Assembly (NCBI GenBank): GCA_035610365.1
Contig: CM069432.1
Coordinates: 12,648,001-12,712,000, forward strand
From: Aquatica leii
Lineage: Eukaryota > Arthropoda > Insecta > Coleoptera > Lampyridae
Length of the DNA stretch: 64,000 bases
Direction: 5' to 3'
Positions 58,202 to 64,000 of the stretch are shown piece after piece (position 1 is the first letter of the stretch; each line of letters opens with the position of its first letter). The notes beneath the pieces were generated by a model. That model saw only the letters and a program-made list of their open reading frames with translations, ran no database searches and was not told the DNA's origin. The position numbers were made by a program, and so were the translations under genes.

Positions 58202-58659
58202 TAAAACGTTCGAGAAGTTATTCGCAAATTCGAGATCCTTCTCGAGGTTGTTATCCATCTTCTAGAACGTCTATCGAATGATATGGAACACTCGAGAATG
58301 ATTTTCAAAATGTGTATATACCGACGAAACAAATCGTAGGGCAGTTATTGCCGTAATGCGAATACAGCAGTGTTAAGAAGATTATTCAAGTCTAAATAAA
58401 TAAGTCGTTAGCGCGTGTGTGTACTTAAATATACAGAGAATAATCTTGTACGTGATTTTAGTGTAAACAAGTGTGTGAAGCTATCCGCGGACTTTATCCT
58501 ATCTTCCTGTAAGCGATATAAATTATAGTGTAAGTGTTTTTATTAAATATTATTAGATTTAATTAGTTCGGTTAATTTAAAAGTGTACATATTTCTAGTA
58601 AAAGTAAAAATATTTTTAGTAGTTTAAATAAATTAGTTTTAATAATAAAATTCGCTACA
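58202..58659 (+). repeat. Solo LTR related to the 36797-43444 element
   Basis: Aligns to the LTRs at 36797 and 42978 over their whole length, with many substitutions. Shared blocks are TGTTAAGAAGATTATTCAAG, TTAATTAGTTCGGTTAATTT and the 3' end TTCGCTACA against TACGCAACA. ATAT flanks both sides (58198-58201 and 58660-58663), a 4 bp target duplication as in the full element. No internal region remains, so it arose by LTR-LTR recombination. It is a different, older subfamily. Confidence 0.88.
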
Positions 58660-58663
58660 ATAT

Positions 58664-59637
58664 TTTTATTGAAAAAAATCTAGAAAACAAGATATTATTT
58701 ATAGCTCAAAAGTTATAAAAGATTTACTCATATTATTAAAAAAAAATGTGGTTCAGATAGTTCTGAAGTAATAGATTTTATTTACTTGCAAGCATGTTTT
58801 TTCTTCTTGTACTGTCATTTACATCCTTAAAACCGGTTAACCGATTTTTATTTAAAGAAAACACAAAAACCAGTCTCCAAAATCTTCCGGTTTATTGGCA
58901 AATCTTGTTAGACGCAATGGCAGTCTCATTACATAAAAAAAGAATAGTGTACATATCAAAACAAGCAGGTTATCGCTAAAAATACGAAACAATAACTTCT
59001 AGAACTAACCATCGACTTAAAAAAGCGTCCTAACAATTTTTATTGTTCTGTCATAAATTTTAATTTTTCGCTATTGTAAACCGTCCTTTGACAGTTTTTG
59101 CGCAACGGTCAACATAACCGTCAAATTATTTTTGAGAGATTTTGAGACTTTGGTGACCTCCTAGTCTCTGTTCGAGCAATAAAATGTTGTATTCAACTCG
59201 TTCCTAAATTGAGCGTTTTTTTCTTTCGGATTTAAAAATGCCCTCTTGGAAAAAAAGCGTCCAATTTACAAGGAACTCGTTAAATGAACTACTAATTTGC
59301 TATCCTTGATTGTTGATCAAATTTGCAATTTCGCGTAAACAGATTGGAATAAAGTGCTGTTTTTCAAGACTTTACACAAACCTTTACAAACCACCCCTAG
59401 TTATGAATAACAATTATTTCAGTGTTTTCTCTGCATTTCAAACAATATGTTTTTAAATTACTGGTGGGTGGTACGCAATACATAAATCCAAATTTGCGCT
59501 TTTTTATCTAATATAAGACAAGAACAAAACATTTAGAACTATCTAAAAATTATACCCTAGGGTAGAGAAATGTAAAAAAGAAATGTTTGCGATAGTTTTT
59601 AAATTAAACGGTAACGAAAACATACATATGTACATAG
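58664..59637. other. AT-rich intergenic stretch
   Basis: No gene recognised. The 61-codon frame 58794-58979 is unsupported. Confidence 0.4.
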
Positions 59638-62454
59638 TGTGGTCCTTATTTTGCGACTTTCGAAATATTATCGCGGCACCTTACCATACGATTCTCTACC
59701 ATAAAATATGAAACCGTTTTTTTTTAGTTTTTGGGGTTGCTACCAGTAGCCAAACTTTAACAAAAACATTGTATGTCCACTTCAACTATGAGTCTCTCTT
59801 ATTGATTCCTGTAAATATATTTATCTTTGATCATTATTTAAAGTAGAAAGACCGTCATTAATTAAGGTACCCCGCCACTTTTTTGCCCATGCGCGTCGAG
59901 ATTGAGCAGTGAGCCTGCTCAATTTGGAGTTTAGTCATTAACGAAAGAACGCGCGCGCTTTCTTATAGAGCATATAAACTTGTTTTGATTTACAATGTAA
60001 TCCACAAGTACCGGCGTCAGTGTAGTTACTCGAAATAAAACCAACATTTGGCTGATCGGCCAATCACTGCCTAAACTAAACCCGACAAAGTTGCCTTCTA
60101 TTAGTAAAGTATTACGTTTGTTTTTTTACTACAAAAACGAAGAAAGAAAAACCATTCTTGAATCTGCGACTGTAACTGCATGCGAAGTGATAGGTTTGTG
60201 GGAAAAAGCTAGTATACCGATAAGATTGAAAAAACATGTAATTAGTAAAATAAGAAAACACTTCAAGGAATGGCAGAATCTGAAAAAAAATAAAGAGAAC
60301 AAGAAGAAACGTTCCGAAGCATTAAAGAACAAAGAACAAGATTGGCAACAAAAATTAGAAGATTTATTTGGTATTGCTCATTTTGATGCTTTAAGTATCA
60401 TGACTGTTGAAGAAGACAAGCAATTTTTATTAGGACCACGAAAGAAAGGACGACAGGGTGTAATTGGTTCAGTAGACAGAAAAAATTTAATGAAATGGAA
60501 GAAAATGAAAGAAAAAGAAGAACGTATTAAAAAAACTGCGCGAACGTGAAAGCAAAAATATATTAGCTTTGACAGAAAAGGTTCTCCTTTGTTCGTCATC
60601 GTTCTACAGTAGCGATGAAACAAGTGCATCTGATTTCGAAGTCGCATCAGAATCTCCGCAAGCAAAACCACCCCAAAAGCGAGCTCGAAAAGATATTTTT
60701 AATAGCCAATTAGCTTCCAGCCTTAATGTTTGTAAATAAAGTGATAGAAGAGCGACTACGGTCGTCGTCTCTACCTTGAAAAGTGCTGGATGTGACTTAT
60801 CAGAGTTTAATGTCAATAGATCTTCAATTCGTCGGTACTGTTTGAAAAATCGAAAAACAGTAGCAGAGTCTCTAAAAACCGAGTTCAAACATGATTTGCC
60901 ATTAACAACTCATTGGGATGGAAAGTTAATTGAAGATATTACTGGACATAAAACAGTAGATCGTCTGCCTATTTTGGTATCTGGGCATGGGATTGATCAA
61001 CTTTTGGCGGTTCCAAAATTGGAACGTAGAACAAGTACAGCCTGTGCGTCAGCTGTCTACGAAGCAACAAATTCATGGGGCTTGAGCGATAAAGTAAAAT
61101 GTTTATGTTTTGGCACTACAGCTGTAAATACCGGTTTGAAAAATGGAGCATGCGTTCAATTGGAGAGAAAAATGGAGAAAGATATGCTTTGGCTTCCTTG
61201 TCGCCATCACATTTTAGAAATTATGTTATCAGCTGCAGTGGATCAATCGCTCAGACCGTCTAGTGGGCCTGATATTCCATTGTTCAAAAGGTTTAAGAAC
61301 AATTGGTACAACATTGACCAAAAAGATTATAAAACAATCATTAATGACACTACTTCAAACATAGAGGAAAATGTTGTCGCTGACAGAATTTCATTTGCGC
61401 AAAAACAACTCCAAGTGCATCAAACTCGAGACAACAACAAAGAATTGTTACATCTCACAATCATTTACTTGGGAGGAGCACCCGATAAAAGTATTTCATT
61501 TAGGAGACCAGCTGGGCTACACCGGGCAAGATGGATGGCAAAAGCTTTTTACTGCTTGAAAATTTTCTTATTTAAACATCAGTTTCAACTGACAAAAAAG
61601 GGAAGAGAAAGTTGTGAGAGAAATATGCATTTTCACGGTGGTAATATATATAAAATACTGGTTTCAAACCCCTGCCGAATGGTCATCACCGATAAACGAC
61701 TTACAATTATTGAAAGACCTTAAAGACTTTGATAGGATAAACCCGGAAATTGCTACTGTTGCCCTGTGTCTTTCGCATTTTTCGACAACAAACTTTCAGT
61801 TCAAGATAAGAAACGAATGGTAGATGCACTAAAAATCGAAGGCACAAAAGATTGCCCAAAAAGAAAAAGCATTAATGTGGAACACATCCGCGAAAAGGAA
61901 ATTGAAGACTTTGTGACGAGCAATTCCTTACAATTTTTCCAGATCATGGGGATCTCATCAGAGTTTTTGAATAAAGAGGTTGAAACTTGGGTTGCAGACG
62001 CTGATCTTGAGGCGGCAAAGAAGTCGTTCATTCTATGCGAATAGTGAATGATATTGCTGAGCGTGGTGTTGCCTTAATTGAGGAATTTAATAAACTGTTA
62101 ACCACAGATGAAGAACAAAAGCAATATTTGCCTTTGTTGGTGAGAAATTATAGAAAAAAATACCATCCAAGAGATCAACCTTTGTATCGCAGTAATACAT
62201 GATTTTAATATTTCAATGTTTTTTTTGTCATAGTAACAATAATTTTGCATGCTAAATGTCCGGATCAATAAATAAAATTTTCTAATTAATGTATAGTGTT
62301 TTTTGTGAAATACAAACCTTGGTAGCAACCCCTAAATATTATTTTAAAATTGTGAAAAAATTACTTGATTAGTTACTTAAGGTATCCAAAAAAATGATAT
62401 GATGCTCCGTCAAATAAAAGAAAAAAAAATTTTTTGATTCAAATAAGGACCACG
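59638..62454 (+). mobile_element. TIR element of unassigned class, about 2.8 kb
   Basis: Left end GTGTGGTCCTTATTTTGCGA; right end in reverse complement CGTGGTCCTTATTTGAATC. A second inner match, TTTTGGGGTTGCTACCAGTA (left, about 59730) against TTTAGGGGTTGCTACCAAGG (right, about 62327 on the other strand), shows that the repeats extend about 120-150 bp with a diverged middle. The target duplication is not clear. It encloses one transposase-like gene. Confidence 0.7.
60010..62202 (+). pseudogene. Transposase-like gene of a widespread arthropod family, frameshifted
   Basis: One long gene broken into frames. The start region TNIWLIGQSLPKLNPTKLPS is followed by 60091-60549 with ATVTACEVIGLWEKASIPIR, EDLFGIAHFDALSIM and FLLGPRKKGRQGVIGSVDRK. 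A slip in an A-run near 60530 moves the frame to LRERESKNILALTEK. An in-frame TAA lies near 60737. Then 60776-61723 holds NVNRSSIRRYCLKNRKT, LTTHWDGKLIEDITG, CLCFGTTAVNTGLKNGAC (Gly where family members have Asp), WLPCRHHILEIML and LHRARWMAKAFYCLKIFL. Two more shifts lead to VVIYIKYWFQTPAEW, SFAFFDNKLSVQDKKRMVDA and the C-terminal IVNDIAERGVALIEEFNKLL. The HWDGK and TTAVNTG blocks suggest an RNase H-like nuclease core. Class not assignable by me. Confidence 0.65.
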
Positions 62455-64000
62455 TAACTTCAGTTTTATGTAAAACAAGCTATTCTGAAATTTATAAAAG
62501 AAATTTGATTAAAAAAATTTATAAATAAAATAACTTATTTCTAATTACAATTCAATTACATAATATTAAATTATACTATTCTTTTTGAATAATTGAATAA
62601 TTCTTGAAAAGAGTAGTAGGATTATTAATTTTAACTTCTTTGACAATAATAAGCTGAATAGTTGATTTTTATAACCTTCTGTATTAGCTTAAATTACGTA
62701 TTTCTAAATGAAAATAAAAAAGAATAAATTAGAAAAAGAAAAAAATTAATTATTATCACTTATAGATAGTTCAGTAAATCTAACTATAATGATTAATGGT
62801 TCTAACGGAATCTAATAACTCAAGCTTAACTTTATTTTTATGATAGTCCACGTCATTGATCCATAATAGGAATTGTTAGTAATTAAAAATTAAAATGAAT
62901 ATTACCGATAGAAGAGGAATAAAAATAACTCGTATTGACATTTTCCATAATTGTGACCGATACAGTTTATTTAATCAATGTACTATTTTCGTTTATTCAA
63001 TAAACATAGCTAAAAAAAGCGATAGCTTTCAATAACAAATTTCATCACACAATAAGAACAACTAATTAACATTAACATTCAAGTAGGTCGATTAATAATG
63101 TGATGATTATAGCATTCGTTAAACGTTAAAGAAATATGTAATGTAGTTATTGTTAGTCATCTTAATTACATTTACTTTAAATATCAATATTTACGTGTAT
63201 ATTTAGAATATAATAACCGATGATGCAACTAATGAGACTGTATAATAAAATGGATATGCAAAAGAAAAAAACGTAATAAAGTGTAATAAAAACTCTACAT
63301 AATTTTGATAATTCCAATAATTAAAAACGGGCACATCTTAGAATTTCATGATATTCTTCCTTGCGCTAAAAAATAAGTACTATTAATGCTCAAAAATTCA
63401 ATTTCCTATGTAATATTTAATATAATTATGTATTTTCAATATCTTTCGAACCACATACATTCAATTGTGAGTTCATTAGTTACTCATTACAGCAAACGAC
63501 TCACTACATTTTCTTAATATTATGCAAACCGGAAATTGACTTAATGTCTTAATTGTTTTGTAATTTTCGATATAATCAATCGTTATATTAACTAAATAAT
63601 GGGAAAAAAGAAGAATCATTAATAGTTAAAAATAATATTACTAATGCTTATGCAATATTTACCTTTCCTTACCTTACGATGAGTAATAAAAAAACCAAAT
63701 TATTTTGCAGAGAAGCAAATAAATACATTTTCGTAGTGCTAATTAATAATTCCAAGTACTCATTTTGAATAGTGTCAACGCTTCAACTTTTACAAAACTG
63801 AAGTATACTCAATCTAACAATAGGGCAACGTTTTAAATTTACATCCAGTTATATTGATAAACAAAGATCTTTCCTTAGTATATTTTTTTTATTTAAGACA
63901 ATTATTATCCAATGCTTACACATATGAAAAGCAGAAAAAGGCTTAAACCTGATTTTTCAGAGTACCAGAGAAACGTCGCTCTTTCAATACAACTGTTAAT
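62455..64000. other. AT-rich gene-free stretch
   Basis: Very AT-rich to the window end; no coding pattern or element seen on either strand. Confidence 0.45.

Overview
This is an AT-rich window from an animal nuclear genome, almost certainly an insect. The evidence is three conserved metazoan genes split by short GT-AG introns (46-56 bp in two of them) and a mobile-element load typical of insects: Ty3/gypsy, Ty1/copia, Penelope-like, mariner, hAT and RAG1/Transib-like elements. I cannot fix the order; a beetle-like genome is a guess.

Host genes. The left edge carries the last two coding exons of a ceramide transfer protein (CERT, + strand, 217-533). A complete three-exon GINS3/PSF3 gene lies at 6939-7643 (+). 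The C-terminal eight coding exons of AMFR/gp78, an ER-membrane ubiquitin ligase, lie on the minus strand at 18403-23461. Their 2.8 kb intron holds a mariner with long inverted repeats and a second mariner remnant directly beside it. A tiny spliced ORF (6365-6539) and a duplicated pair of exon-like modules (8138-9410) may also be host sequence.

Mobile elements, left to right: a decayed Ty3-like body on the minus strand boxed by about 0.5 kb inverted repeats (1501-6262); inverted Penelope-type terminal pieces (10233-10690); a decayed mariner transposase (10800-11385); a copia-type element (about 11391-16420) whose 5' LTR region is interrupted by a mariner; the intronic mariners; a Penelope-like element with one long RT plus GIY-YIG frame (25000-26755) next to a tyrosine-recombinase fragment; a second, broken Penelope copy (28840-30180); two decayed copies of a Transib/RAG1-like transposase (30913-32600 and 46148-47940); two hAT remnants (33764-35392, and 48771-51549 with TSD and TIRs); a Ty3/gypsy element with both LTRs (36797-43444); a solo LTR related to it (58202-58659); an unclassified family remnant (56030-56940); and a 2.8 kb TIR element with a broken transposase-like gene (59638-62454). 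The last 1.5 kb is AT-rich and empty.

The most unusual object is the Ty3/gypsy element at 36797-43444. After its integrase C-terminus the same reading frame continues into a TARG1/OARD1-like macrodomain (ADP-ribose hydrolase fold, with the catalytic Lys and Asp both present and spaced 41 residues apart) and then a CCCH zinc finger. The frame stops only inside the 3' LTR. The element thus appears to have captured an ADP-ribosylation-reversing enzyme. This copy is dead (nonsense codon and frameshift in gag, altered protease triad, integrase frameshift), but the macrodomain part is uninterrupted.
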